A stretch of DNA of 64,000 nt from assembly GCA_945957365.1 (NCBI GenBank), contig CAMFKI010000013.1:25156-89155 (forward strand), read 5' to 3'. The position numbers and the translations under genes were made by a program. The notes beneath the pieces are model-generated. The model was not told the DNA's origin and ran no database searches. It saw only the letters and a program-made list of their open reading frames with translations. Of the stretch, positions 45,118-53,075 are shown in pieces (within the stretch, counting starts at the first letter, position 1; the number at the start of each line of letters is the position of its first letter). Source of the stretch: an uncultured Alphaproteobacteria bacterium. Its GTDB lineage: Bacteria; Pseudomonadota; Alphaproteobacteria; Rhizobiales; Aestuariivirgaceae.

Positions 45118-46923
45118 TCATGGCACGCGCCGAAACTCGATGTAGGTGTCAGGCCCGTAATGCAGCGTGTTCCGTGAATAGTAGGGCGGCACCTGCATGT
45201 CGAACTGCGCATGCCCGTGGCTGACGTCGCTGCGCAGGAGGTCTGTCCGGCTGGCAAGGTCGAGGCGCAGGCGGTCGCCCTTGCGCAGCACAACGGGTTG
45301 CGGCGTGAGGCTGAAGCGCAGGGTCACCGGAACACCGGGCACCAGAGGATCCGGACGGTCGACGTCGATGGCGATCTCGGTCCGCGTCGAGCGTGCCTCA
45401 TCGACCTTGCGGCAGGCCGGGCGCATGGCTCCCATCGACAAGATCTTCAGCTTGCCATCGACCGGAAACAGCGCGGTGCGGGCGACAAGGTAGGAGTCGA
45501 TCTCGTTGCAGCTGAACGAGACACTGAGAATGACGGGTCCGGTAAGCTCCGTCTCTTCCTCGATCACCCGCTCGAATGTCAGGACCTGGTTCTCCACCTC
45601 GTCGAAGCCGTTCGACACGATGGCGCCGAGCGGCACCGCCGCCCAGCTGTTCGTCTTGTCCGGCTGACCGGGTGCCTCCTTCAGCAGATGGGTCTCTGAA
45701 TCACCTCCCGCCGAGGCCAGATGGAGACGAAGCGGAATGCTGTCCGGAACCGGCCAGTCGGAGGTCCGGCGAAACGCGTTGGCACCCTCAGCCCAGTAGC
45801 GCACGCGCGATTGCGCCGCGTAGCCATTGTCGGCGCCATAGGCGAGATGATCGAAGAAGGCCAGCGCCTCCAGCTGCCAGAGATAGACCGGCAGGTCGTA
45901 GGATGCAGGACCGATGATGAGCCAACGCTCATCCTTCGCCGTGCCCGCATTCTCGAACAGGTCGTAGGCGCCGTACTGGTGCAGGTTGAGATAGCCGGGG
46001 TTCTGCACCACGACAAATGGCACCTCGATATCGCCAAGTGCACCGGAAGGGCCGGTCGGCAATGAACTGGTGGCGCGGGTCTTGCCGTCGAGCATGAGTG
46101 CGGCGAAGAGCTTGCGCGTTTCCGGCGCTGGCGTCATCCGCTGGAAGCGCTTCATGACGCGGGTCATCCGCTTCTGGAGCTGCGGCCACCAGAGGCGCTT
46201 GAGCGGCGAATTGGTGATGTGGCTCAACACGGCGCGCAGCAGTGGCGGAACCCGCAGCCTGAATTGCAGTGGCGTGAAGTTGGCGCCCATCCACAGCGAG
46301 AAGAAATCGGGCTGTGGCGCTCCGCCGAACATCGCGATGTGGCGGAAGAAGTCGGTGCACATCTCGTTGGTGAAGAAGCCGCGCAAGGCGGGCGGCCGCA
46401 GCCTAGCCACCTGCGGCTGCGTCATTCCATAATAGGACGTGCCGAACAGCAGCACCTGGCCATCGCACCACGGCTGGTCCGCTGCCCACTGGATGACCTT
46501 TGCATGATCCTCCACGTCGGTGTCGTTGAGGTAGACGGAATCCGCACCGCCAGACCTGCCCATCCCCCGCCGGGCGACGATCACATGGGCATAGCCGCGA
46601 TCCGTGAAGACGGGGGGGCTGCCGGTCTCGTTGTTGCCCGAGGGCACGCCTGCTGCCTGCAGTTCCTTGGAATAGGCCGCAAAGGAAACGACCGCGGGAT
46701 ATCGGCCAGTCTGCCGGGGCAGGTAGACATCTGCCGCCAGCGCAATGGCCGGAGCAACTTCGATCATCTCATCCGCCAGGATCCGGCAGCCGAGCCCCGA
46801 CCGCGCCGCCAGACCCGGCGTCCACCCGGCAAGCTGCGGGCCAAACAGGCCACCCTTCAGCGGGATCAGGTTATCCCAGAAGCCTCGCCTTGCCGCCCTT
46901 GTCATCTGCGTGTTCCCTGCCAT
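45118..46923 (-). CDS. CocE/NonD-family (X-Pro dipeptidyl-peptidase S15 type) hydrolase
   Basis: This 601-residue enzyme has an alpha/beta hydrolase domain with nucleophile motif GTSYYG in VLLFGTSYYGMTQ and a C-terminal jelly-roll domain (VTLRFSLTPQPVVLRKGDRL, DVSHGHAQF), the pattern of cocaine esterase and acylases. It could hydrolyse or transfer an acyl or peptidyl group. The ATG at 46923 shares bases with the stop of the second NHLP-like gene (TGATG); ATG 46905, preceded by AGGGA, is an alternative. This coupling places a peptidase-like enzyme directly on the small-protein genes. Confidence 0.88.
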   Translation of the reverse strand: MAGNTQMTRAARRGFWDNLIPLKGGLFGPQLAGWTPGLAARSGLGCRILADEMIEVAPAIALAADVYLPRQTGRYPAVVSFAAYSKELQAAGVPSGNNETGSPPVFTDRGYAHVIVARRGMGRSGGADSVYLNDTDVEDHAKVIQWAADQPWCDGQVLLFGTSYYGMTQPQVARLRPPALRGFFTNEMCTDFFRHIAMFGGAPQPDFFSLWMGANFTPLQFRLRVPPLLRAVLSHITNSPLKRLWWPQLQKRMTRVMKRFQRMTPAPETRKLFAALMLDGKTRATSSLPTGPSGALGDIEVPFVVVQNPGYLNLHQYGAYDLFENAGTAKDERWLIIGPASYDLPVYLWQLEALAFFDHLAYGADNGYAAQSRVRYWAEGANAFRRTSDWPVPDSIPLRLHLASAGGDSETHLLKEAPGQPDKTNSWAAVPLGAIVSNGFDEVENQVLTFERVIEEETELTGPVILSVSFSCNEIDSYLVARTALFPVDGKLKILSMGAMRPACRKVDEARSTRTEIAIDVDRPDPLVPGVPVTLRFSLTPQPVVLRKGDRLRLDLASRTDLLRSDVSHGHAQFDMQVPPYYSRNTLHYGPDTYIEFRRVP

Positions 46924-47282
46924 CACATGAGCCCGTCCTGCGCTTTGATTGATGCCATCCGCATCTCGCGCACGTCCCATTTCTGGGCTTCATCTGGAAT
47001 GAGGAAGCCGCCAATTCCGGATGAGAACAGGAGGTCGAGGACCCGGTCGGCCACCTGGGAAAGCGCCTGCTCAAGATTCGCACCGGTTTGCGGCCTGGGG
47101 GGAATGACGATGACGATTGTATCCTCGACCTGCTCGATGACCTCGATCGCGAAACCAGGCTTCGGCGTGTAGCCGAACAGCTTGCAGACGACGCCAACCG
47201 GATCAGCGAGCAGCCGGGCGCGGTACTCTGGATCCGTCGCGATCCTCTCGTAATTCTTCTCGACGAAGCCGGCACTGCTCAT
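46923..47282 (-). CDS. NHLP (nitrile-hydratase-leader)-like small protein, copy 2
   Basis: This 119-residue protein resembles NHLP leader peptides, which derive from the nitrile hydratase alpha subunit: RIATDPEYRARLLADPVGVV, then GYTPKPGFAIEVIEQVEDTI and VIVIPPRP (residues 13-64). It lacks the Cys cluster of a real nitrile hydratase. Residues 65-119 differ from copy 1; they contain GIGG at 89-92, a possible double-glycine cleavage site, followed by a 27-residue tail rich in charged residues with one Trp. It starts with an ATGA overlap with copy 1 and runs into the CocE-type gene. Precursor, carrier or enzyme subunit are all open. Confidence 0.7.
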   Translation of the reverse strand: MSSAGFVEKNYERIATDPEYRARLLADPVGVVCKLFGYTPKPGFAIEVIEQVEDTIVIVIPPRPQTGANLEQALSQVADRVLDLLFSSGIGGFLIPDEAQKWDVREMRMASIKAQDGLM

Positions 47283-47629
47283 GATGGCTCGCCCGTTCTC
47301 CTGGCCAGTGAGCGCAGGGCGAGAAGCTTGAACTTGGCGGCGACCGGTGCGATCCAGACGAAGACTCCCTCGCTCGACCAGAGATCGAACTGATTGAGCG
47401 GCTCAGGCGGTTTCGGCAAATGCGGCGGCCGCAGGGGTGGAATCGTGAAATAGACCCGATCACGCCGCTGGATCACCACCTTGAGCTTGATGCCGGATGG
47501 AACCTCGAGGCCCATGTCGGCCAAGGCACCGGCTGGATCGTGCTCGATCTTCGCCGCAAAGGCGTCGTCGGTCCAGGCGCGCCGCGTCAGATCCCGCTCA
47601 AAATCTCCACTCATGGGCTCGGCAGTCAT
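47279..47629 (-). CDS. NHLP (nitrile-hydratase-leader)-like small protein, copy 1
   Basis: This 116-residue protein shares the NHLP pattern with copy 2: RAWTDDAFAAKIEHDPAGAL, then MGLEVPSGIKLKVVIQRRDR and VYFTIPP (residues 17-65). After a proline-rich hinge (LRPPHLPKPPEPL) it has a hydrophobic, Trp-containing tail without Cys. ATG 47629 directly follows the ThDP enzyme stop; ATG 47614 is an alternative. The pairing of two different NHLP-like proteins in one operon, without lanthionine, azoline or radical-SAM maturation genes, does not fit a known RiPP class. Confidence 0.7.
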   Translation of the reverse strand: MTAEPMSGDFERDLTRRAWTDDAFAAKIEHDPAGALADMGLEVPSGIKLKVVIQRRDRVYFTIPPLRPPHLPKPPEPLNQFDLWSSEGVFVWIAPVAAKFKLLALRSLARRTGEPS

Positions 47630-47630
47630 G

Positions 47631-49238
47631 TCAGGGCTCGCGCTCAATGAGGAGGAAGCTAGGACCCTTGTGCTCAAGGGCCCGCGTAAGTACGTCGCCC
47701 ACATAGTCCGCGTCTCCAATTGTCTCGACGCGCGCGCCGAAGCCCTCGGCGATTGCCTTGATGTCGATGTTCGGGTCATTGAAGTCCAATCCCACGAAGT
47801 GCGTGGTTTCGGGGTTGGTCTTCATCACATTGCACCAGAGGTCTTTCAGGAGCCGGTATTCGTGATTGACGAAACAGACGAAGATCGACGGGATGCGGTA
47901 CTTCGCCGCCGTCCACAGTGCATGGATGGAAAACAGGCTGCCGCCGTCGCCGAGGAAGCAAACCGCCGGCCGCCCGGTCGCCAGGCCGATGCCGACACCC
48001 AGTGGAAGTGCCCAGCCCAGGCCACCGCCGCGCGGTGAGAAATGGACGTTCCGGAAGCCCAGGGCCACGGCCATGTCCTGCACGATGGAATCCTCAGAGG
48101 AGCCTTCCGTGACGATGTGCACCGACTGGTCCAGGTGGCGCAGGATGGCGAGGATCAGCGCATTGCTGGCATGTGGCCCTGATGCAGGGTAGCGGGCATC
48201 CAGCGCAGCGACGTCGATGGCCCGCGCTCCGGTCTGGGAAGGCGAGGCGCCCAGCGCATCGACGAGAGCTTCGAGCGTTGCCTGGATGTCGCCGAGAATT
48301 GCAATGTCGCAGGGGAAGTCGAAGCCAAGCTGACGGGTCGACGGGGCGATCTGGATGACTTGCAGCTCTGGGGGAAGCGCCTGCATTCCGTCATAGGTGA
48401 AACTGTCAATCTTTTCGCCAATCAGAAGCATGGCGTCGTAGCGGCCGAGAATGCCGTTGATCGCCGACGTTGTCGGCGGAAGCTGCCCGCGTGAACGCGG
48501 ATGGAGCGGATCGACCGTGCCCTGCACATGGAACGGCGCAGCGTAGACGTCGGCCCCCAGTGCATCTGCGATGCGGCTCACGGCGACAATGCTGTGGGCC
48601 GCACCCACCGCATAGTCGGCGACGATGACCAACTTGCCGGGAGCGACAGACCGCAGCGCTGCAATCGCTTCCCCAAGCCCCTGCGGTACGGTGTCGTCGA
48701 TAATGCGGGCCCTCTTGAACGTCGTGTGCGCGGTCTCCTCCAGCATGAAGTTCATCGGAATGGACAAGAACACCGGGCCAGGTGGCTGTAGCTGCGACTG
48801 GAGGTAGCAGCGCTGCAGTGCAACGGCGAGATCGTCTGTGCGCGTCACCTCGTAGGCATACTTGGTTGCGGTCTGAGCCAGCTGTGTGTTCGGTGCACCG
48901 AGCACTGGATTGTGGATGAGGAAGCGCGAGTCTTGCTGACCGTTGATGACCATAAGCGGGATCCCGGACATCAATGCGTTGCGCATGTTGAACATGCCGT
49001 TCGCGAGGCCGGGGTAGGTATGAAGGCTCACGATCGACGGCTTGCCCGTGATGAGCGCATAGCCCGCCGCAATGCCGACGGCGCTCGATTCGTGTAGCGA
49101 AAGAACATAGGTTGCCCTTGAGGACGCAACGGCTGCCAGAAATGTTGTCTCAGTGGTTCCTGGATTGCCGAAGACAAATGAGATTTCGTTGGTCTCCAGA
49201 AAGTCCTGAACAAGTTCGCCTCCAGTCCGAACTTTCAT
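47631..49238 (-). CDS. ThDP-dependent decarboxylase/carboligase (benzoylformate-decarboxylase-like)
   Basis: This 535-residue enzyme has the three ThDP domains: an N-terminal PYR domain with FGNPGTTE and the cofactor-activating Glu50 (LHESSAVGIAAGYA), a central domain, and a PP domain with the metal motif GDGG near residue 430 followed by VNHEYR. The pattern is closest to benzoylformate decarboxylase and acetolactate-synthase relatives, which act on 2-keto acids. It is the first gene of the NHLP operon and probably makes an aldehyde or acyloin for the later enzymes. Confidence 0.9.
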   Translation of the reverse strand: MKVRTGGELVQDFLETNEISFVFGNPGTTETTFLAAVASSRATYVLSLHESSAVGIAAGYALITGKPSIVSLHTYPGLANGMFNMRNALMSGIPLMVINGQQDSRFLIHNPVLGAPNTQLAQTATKYAYEVTRTDDLAVALQRCYLQSQLQPPGPVFLSIPMNFMLEETAHTTFKRARIIDDTVPQGLGEAIAALRSVAPGKLVIVADYAVGAAHSIVAVSRIADALGADVYAAPFHVQGTVDPLHPRSRGQLPPTTSAINGILGRYDAMLLIGEKIDSFTYDGMQALPPELQVIQIAPSTRQLGFDFPCDIAILGDIQATLEALVDALGASPSQTGARAIDVAALDARYPASGPHASNALILAILRHLDQSVHIVTEGSSEDSIVQDMAVALGFRNVHFSPRGGGLGWALPLGVGIGLATGRPAVCFLGDGGSLFSIHALWTAAKYRIPSIFVCFVNHEYRLLKDLWCNVMKTNPETTHFVGLDFNDPNIDIKAIAEGFGARVETIGDADYVGDVLTRALEHKGPSFLLIEREP

Positions 49239-49619
49239 GCCAGAATTCCTTCTCCGCCGCCTGTCATGCCATCGTTCGAAAACATCACCGCACCCCAGCG
49301 GCGAACAACGTAACTCGATACGAACTCACTCCTAGCCAATTCCTAGCGTGACCGACATTCAACTAGTTTAATTGGATTGCATCGTGCCATTGCCAGAATT
49401 GGCTATGTACACAGCTTTTTGTTGCGGAGCCGAATGCGAGTTGTCTTGTTCGACACGGGGCAGAATTTTCCTGCTGGTTCCTGTGCCAAATGCCCGATAA
49501 GTCGGTTCTCCCCATGGAGAACGGCAGCTGTCGTCAGAGACAAAGTAGATAAATTCTATGCTTGAAATCAGGAGTTTGGGAAGACGCACTCTGATGCTGT
49601 CCGGTGGTTGCACGATCCG
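49239..49619. other. Divergent promoter region of the NHLP operon and Crp-like gene
   Basis: This 381-bp gap separates the ThDP enzyme gene from the Crp-like gene and is visibly AT-richer than its surroundings. It contains a direct repeat TCCTAGC at 49330-49336 and 49341-49347, 11 bp apart, about one helical turn. I see no convincing coding frame. Binding sites for the Crp-like regulator are expected here but no clear Crp/Fnr palindrome is evident. Confidence 0.5.
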
Positions 49620-50186
49620 ATGAGCCTGCTCCCGGAGTTCCTGCTTCAGCGTGCCGACTTGCCAGAATCCGAAATAGCCTGGCTCACTCGCAATGCCGAG
49701 GAGAGATCGCTCGCCAAGGGCGAGGCCTTTTGCAGCGTGGGCCAGAGAGTTCACGAACTAGGATTCGTGGAAAGCGGAATTCTCCAAGTTTACGCACCGT
49801 CGCCAGATGGGCGAACCGCGCTGCTCGATTTTCTGTTTCCTGGCTCTGTCGCGCTCGCTCTGGATGCGGCGATCAAGGGGGAAGCTGCGGAAGTCGTTTT
49901 TGAAGCTGTCACGCATTGCGTGATGAAGGTTTGGCCCTATCGGATTCGGCAAGATGCTGAGGCAAGGCATTCTTCATGGATGGCGCTAGGCTTGCGCATG
50001 ACGGAGGATATGCTTGTCCGAAAACAGCACCGGTATATGTCGCTTCGCCACTGCACGGCCCGCGAGCGCTATGCCAATCTCGATCAAGAACTTCCACACG
50101 CATGGCGGCAGATTCCGCAGCATCTGATTGCCGCCTATCTGGATATCACGCCGCAATATCTTTCCCGTCTGCGCAACGAGGCGTGA
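49620..50186 (+). CDS. Crp/Fnr-family transcriptional regulator
   Basis: This 188-residue protein has a cyclic-nucleotide-binding-like beta barrel (about residues 25-115: SVGQRVHELGFVESGILQVY, RTALLDFLFPGSV) and a C-terminal helix-turn-helix (IPQHLIAAYLDITPQYLSRLR). The PGE-x11-RSAA-type cAMP pocket is not evident, so it probably senses something else or nothing. It is divergent from the ThDP/NHLP operon and is its best candidate regulator. ATG 49620 is used; an in-frame TTG lies four codons earlier. Confidence 0.88.
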   Translation: MSLLPEFLLQRADLPESEIAWLTRNAEERSLAKGEAFCSVGQRVHELGFVESGILQVYAPSPDGRTALLDFLFPGSVALALDAAIKGEAAEVVFEAVTHCVMKVWPYRIRQDAEARHSSWMALGLRMTEDMLVRKQHRYMSLRHCTARERYANLDQELPHAWRQIPQHLIAAYLDITPQYLSRLRNEA

Positions 50187-50223
50187 GTCTGGGATCAACT
50201 GCGAACTGCGTGCGCCCAAGAGC

Positions 50224-50916
50224 TTAGTTTTTTACCAGGGCGTGAATGTCCCTGCAGTGCCGAGACAGGCGCGGATGGTCCAACACAAATTGGCGAAGAG
50301 GCGTATCGATCGGATAGAAGTAGATGTTGGCAATGAAGCCATAGACTGCGGCATCAGCGCTGGTTGGAACCTCGCCGAACAGAAACCCCCTCTCCGGAAC
50401 AAGACTCGCAATCGCCTCCAAATCTTCAATGCCGCGGCGATAGGCATCGCGCGGTTCGAAGCGCCCGATACCCTGGAAATAATACCGGTTGGCATTGAAG
50501 CTGCGCGCCTTTTCGAGGTTCTCCATCGTCAGCGACGGATGTTGTTCCAACAGCGCGGCGCAGAAAGCGGGCCAATAGGCGTCATCCTTCCAACGCGAAT
50601 AGGACATGACCCAGTAGAGATCATCAAGGGTCCGCCGCAGCATCAGGCCCAACTGCTGCTGCGCAAGGCTCAATCCGGAATCGAGTCCAACGCCGTATCG
50701 CCGCGCGACATAAGCGATGATTGCATCACTGTCGCCAACGGTTTCTTCGCCGTCAGAAATGTATGGAAGCTGGGCACGCGGCGCCGATGCAGCATCAAAG
50801 ACATGGCGATGCTCGAAAGGAAGACCTGCAAGCCGTAGATAGGCAAAGACCTTCAGCCCGTAGCCGTTGTTGTCGGGGACAGCAAAGAGCTCCGGATATG
50901 AAAACAAGACAAGCAT
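50224..50916 (-). CDS. Glutathione S-transferase family protein
   Basis: This 230-residue protein has an N-terminal thioredoxin-like GST domain (LRLAGLPFEHRHVF, AQLPYISDGEETVGDSDAI with the Ser/Asp glutathione-binding pair) and an alpha-helical C-terminal domain. It resembles the Faxc/metaxin-type GST group more than detoxifying classes. The ATG at 50916 follows GAAGG. It converges on the Crp-like gene with a 37-bp gap and has no obvious operon partner. Confidence 0.87.
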   Translation of the reverse strand: MLVLFSYPELFAVPDNNGYGLKVFAYLRLAGLPFEHRHVFDAASAPRAQLPYISDGEETVGDSDAIIAYVARRYGVGLDSGLSLAQQQLGLMLRRTLDDLYWVMSYSRWKDDAYWPAFCAALLEQHPSLTMENLEKARSFNANRYYFQGIGRFEPRDAYRRGIEDLEAIASLVPERGFLFGEVPTSADAAVYGFIANIYFYPIDTPLRQFVLDHPRLSRHCRDIHALVKN

Positions 50917-51307
50917 GGCAACCTTCGATGTGGTGGAAGCAGAGGTGACCAGTGAAGAAGAGCCCATACAGGTGTCTCGATCAAGGGTGGCGTTCCAGCC
51001 GTCCCAACCTGCCGGTCATATGGCATTATTATTCTTCGCTTGCAGTAACGGGCTGTAACTCGGCGCAGGATCCATAGCATTGGAAACAAGGTCGGCCAGG
51101 CAACTTCCGCTGTTGGCCAGCACAGTCTGCGGGAAGGCTAGTGGCCTTGTTTGAAGTTGTCGCACCGTGCGGGATAAAACTGACAACTGGGAGCTGTCGC
51201 TAAGCCTCTGATTTCATACACGTCGACATAGTCGAACGCAGTAGCATCCGGTTCAGTGACTGTTTCGACACCGCGTCGCATCATCGGACCCAGCCCATGT
51301 CCGGCGT
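50917..51307. other. Intergenic region, no clear gene
   Basis: This 391-bp stretch lies between the GST and CGNR genes. I see no convincing frame. It contains a shortened copy of the dispersed repeat at 51157-51177 and the GST promoter at its left end. Confidence 0.5.
51157..51177. repeat. Dispersed repeat, copy C (core only)
   Basis: TTGTCGCACCGTGCGGGATAA matches the first 21 bases of copies A (40430) and B (52984) at most positions and includes the palindrome CGCAC-C-GTGCG. The second half of the unit is not recognisable here. Confidence 0.55.
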
Positions 51308-51817
51308 TCAGGTAGCTACCTTGCGGGCGTAGTGCCGGGTCGACTTGGCGCGATTGCCGCAAACTTCCATCAGGCACCATTTGCGGCGGGCGTTCTTCGT
51401 CTCATCCAGAAAGATCCAACCGCAATCGTGGCCGGGGCAAAGCTTCACCCGTCCCAGTTCCCGGTGATCGGCCAGCACGGACAAGGCCGAGATGCTGATT
51501 AGGTCACGCAGCGACTGGCGACGCAGCCATGGCACTGCAGGTGCACTTGATCCACCTAGGGAGACGCTCATGCCCGATGCACCTCCGCCCAGAATGGCGA
51601 CCCGCATCTCGCGGCGAAATGTCCGCAACTCTTCCAGCGTGCCATCCCAATGAGCTTCCGGAAGGCCGACCTCCTTCTGCCAGACCAGAAGGTCTTCAAG
51701 GGTCTCGATGCGATCCTTCAGGACCGCACCGTCTTCCGTCCAGTCGGCGGTGTTGAGAAAATCCAGTGCCAGACGCCCGGCGACAAGTTTGGCTTTGGTG
51801 CCTGTGCTGTAGGTCAT
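51308..51817 (-). CDS. CGNR zinc-finger domain protein
   Basis: This 169-residue protein has an N-terminal ABATE-like domain (LVAGRLALDFLNT) and a C-terminal CGNR zinc finger: CPGHDCGWIFLDETKNARRKWC followed by MEVCGNRAK, cited in two parts. Family members are probable DNA-binding regulators of stress or amino-acid transport genes. It is divergent from azlCD, and the gap carries a perfect inverted repeat plus a third half-site next to its own start, which suggests autoregulation. ATG 51817 is used. Confidence 0.9.
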   Translation of the reverse strand: MTYSTGTKAKLVAGRLALDFLNTADWTEDGAVLKDRIETLEDLLVWQKEVGLPEAHWDGTLEELRTFRREMRVAILGGGASGMSVSLGGSSAPAVPWLRRQSLRDLISISALSVLADHRELGRVKLCPGHDCGWIFLDETKNARRKWCLMEVCGNRAKSTRHYARKVAT

Positions 51818-51824
51818 GGCGCAT

Positions 51825-51888
51825 TCTAACCAGAACAGAGGTTGACAATCAAGCTTCACTCCTGTCTAACCACATCCATGGTTAGACA
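51825..51888. promoter_or_regulatory. Operator with 10-bp arms over the azlC start, plus a third half-site
   Basis: TGTCTAACCA at 51863-51872 and TGGTTAGACA at 51879-51888 form a perfect 10-bp-arm inverted repeat with a 6-bp spacer, covering the azlC ATG at 51878. A further half-site TCTAACCA lies at 51825-51832 beside the CGNR start. TTGACA at 51842-51847 and TCTAAC at 51865-51870 with 17-bp spacing form a good promoter for azlC, with the start of transcription expected at or next to the ATG. Confidence 0.75.
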
Positions 51889-52582
51889 TCCTTCAGACAT
51901 CGCCGTGACGCTCACTGCCCGGGGTACCCGGCGCGGCATCGTCGATCTTGCACCTGTGGCCCTGTTCTTCATTCCCTTCGGCCTCGCCTTTGGCGTCGCC
52001 GCCTCGGCGAAGGGCATGCCGGCCGTGCAGTCGATGGTTCTGAGCCTGCTGGTGTTCTCGGGCTCTGTGCAATTCTCGGCGCTGGACCTGTGGCATGCCA
52101 CCATCGCCTACGGCACGCTGGCGCTGGTGGCTCTGGCGGTGAATGCACGGCACGTGGTGATGGGTGCTGCACTTTCGCCGTGGGTCAACCGCCTGCCGCT
52201 TGCCCAGCGGTTGCCCTCGTTGGCGCTTCTCAACGATGCGAACTTCGCGGCCTGCCACAGCGCTTTCCGCGGCGGCGAGCGCGACATGGGGCTACTCCTC
52301 GGCAGCGGGCTGGTGTTGTGGTCGGGTTGGGTTATCGGGGCAGCGGCAGGTGCGCTCGCGGGACGCTCGGTTGGCAGCCCTGTCGCCCTGGGCTTCGATG
52401 TCGTGATGCTGTGCTTCCTTGCTGCAATGGTGACGGGCCAGGTCAACCGGACCATCCGACTGGTGCCGGTGCTGGCAGGAGCGGGCGTCGCGGTGCTGAC
52501 GCTGCCACTACTGCCTCTGGGCTGGAACGTAATTGCCGGCGCCGTCGCGGGCGCCGTCGCCGGGAGTTGGGCTCATGCCTGA
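51878..52582 (+). CDS. azlC: AzlC-family branched-chain amino acid exporter subunit
   Basis: This 234-residue inner-membrane protein has several hydrophobic helices and the AzlC pattern (PFGLAFGVAASAKGM, VFSGSVQFSALDLW, VNARHVVMGAALSPW). With the small AzlD subunit it exports branched-chain or other amino acids. The predicted promoter places the transcript start at the ATG, so the message may be leaderless. The coding region overlaps azlD by 8 bp. Confidence 0.92.
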   Translation: MVRHPSDIAVTLTARGTRRGIVDLAPVALFFIPFGLAFGVAASAKGMPAVQSMVLSLLVFSGSVQFSALDLWHATIAYGTLALVALAVNARHVVMGAALSPWVNRLPLAQRLPSLALLNDANFAACHSAFRGGERDMGLLLGSGLVLWSGWVIGAAAGALAGRSVGSPVALGFDVVMLCFLAAMVTGQVNRTIRLVPVLAGAGVAVLTLPLLPLGWNVIAGAVAGAVAGSWAHA

Positions 52583-52880
52583 TGTCGTCTCTGCCTGGCT
52601 CGCCATCCTGCTGGTCTCGGGTGTGACCCTTGCCAGTCGCCTATCGGGACCAATCCTGATGGCGCGGCTGCCGATGTCGGCCGCCGTGGAGCGCTTCCTT
52701 CAAAACCTCTCGCTGTCGGTCATTGCAGCACTGGTCGCATCAATGCTGATGCGCGGCGGGCTGCGCGAAGTAGCCTCGGTGGCCGCAGCAGCACTGGTGA
52801 TGATCGTCTTCCGCAAATCGATCTGGGCGATGGGCGCCGGCATGCTGGTTGCGGCCGCCTGGACGTTTCTCGCTGGATAA
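52575..52880 (+). CDS. azlD: AzlD-family exporter small subunit
   Basis: This 101-residue membrane protein has three to four hydrophobic segments and matches AzlD (LASRLSGPILMARLP, FLQNLSLSVIAALVASMLM). It partners AzlC in amino-acid export. The ATG at 52575 lies inside the end of azlC, which is usual for this pair. Control is probably by the CGNR protein encoded divergently. Confidence 0.92.
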   Translation: MPDVVSAWLAILLVSGVTLASRLSGPILMARLPMSAAVERFLQNLSLSVIAALVASMLMRGGLREVASVAAAALVMIVFRKSIWAMGAGMLVAAAWTFLAG

Positions 52881-52983
52881 AACGTAGCGAGACCGAATGC
52901 GAAACTGAGGCGGCTACACGCGCATTATCAGTTTCATCCCGTACGGCTGTCGACCGCACTCATCATTTCAAATACTTGGAAAG

Positions 52984-53043
52984 TTGGCGCACCCTGCGGA
53001 ATAACGATTATAACCTCTATGTTGTTGATATAGAGATGTAATT
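52984..53043. repeat. Dispersed repeat, copy B
   Basis: A 60-bp unit starting TTGGCGCACCCTGCGGAATAA, aligned without gaps with copy A at 40430-40489. It lies in the intergenic space after azlD. The first half is nearly identical to copy A and the second half is diverged. Confidence 0.7.
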
Positions 53044-53075
53044 GTCAGAACCTGAAGAAAAACTCCCACGATTCA

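Noticed and set aside
46923..47629. Nitrile hydratase alpha and beta subunits
   Set aside because: The proteins resemble only the leader-like part of the alpha subunit; they are too short and lack the CxxCSC metal site.
51138..51380. Small gene overlapping the CGNR gene end
   Set aside because: The frame passes through the dispersed repeat and the CGNR coding region, has no ribosome site and no recognisable sequence.
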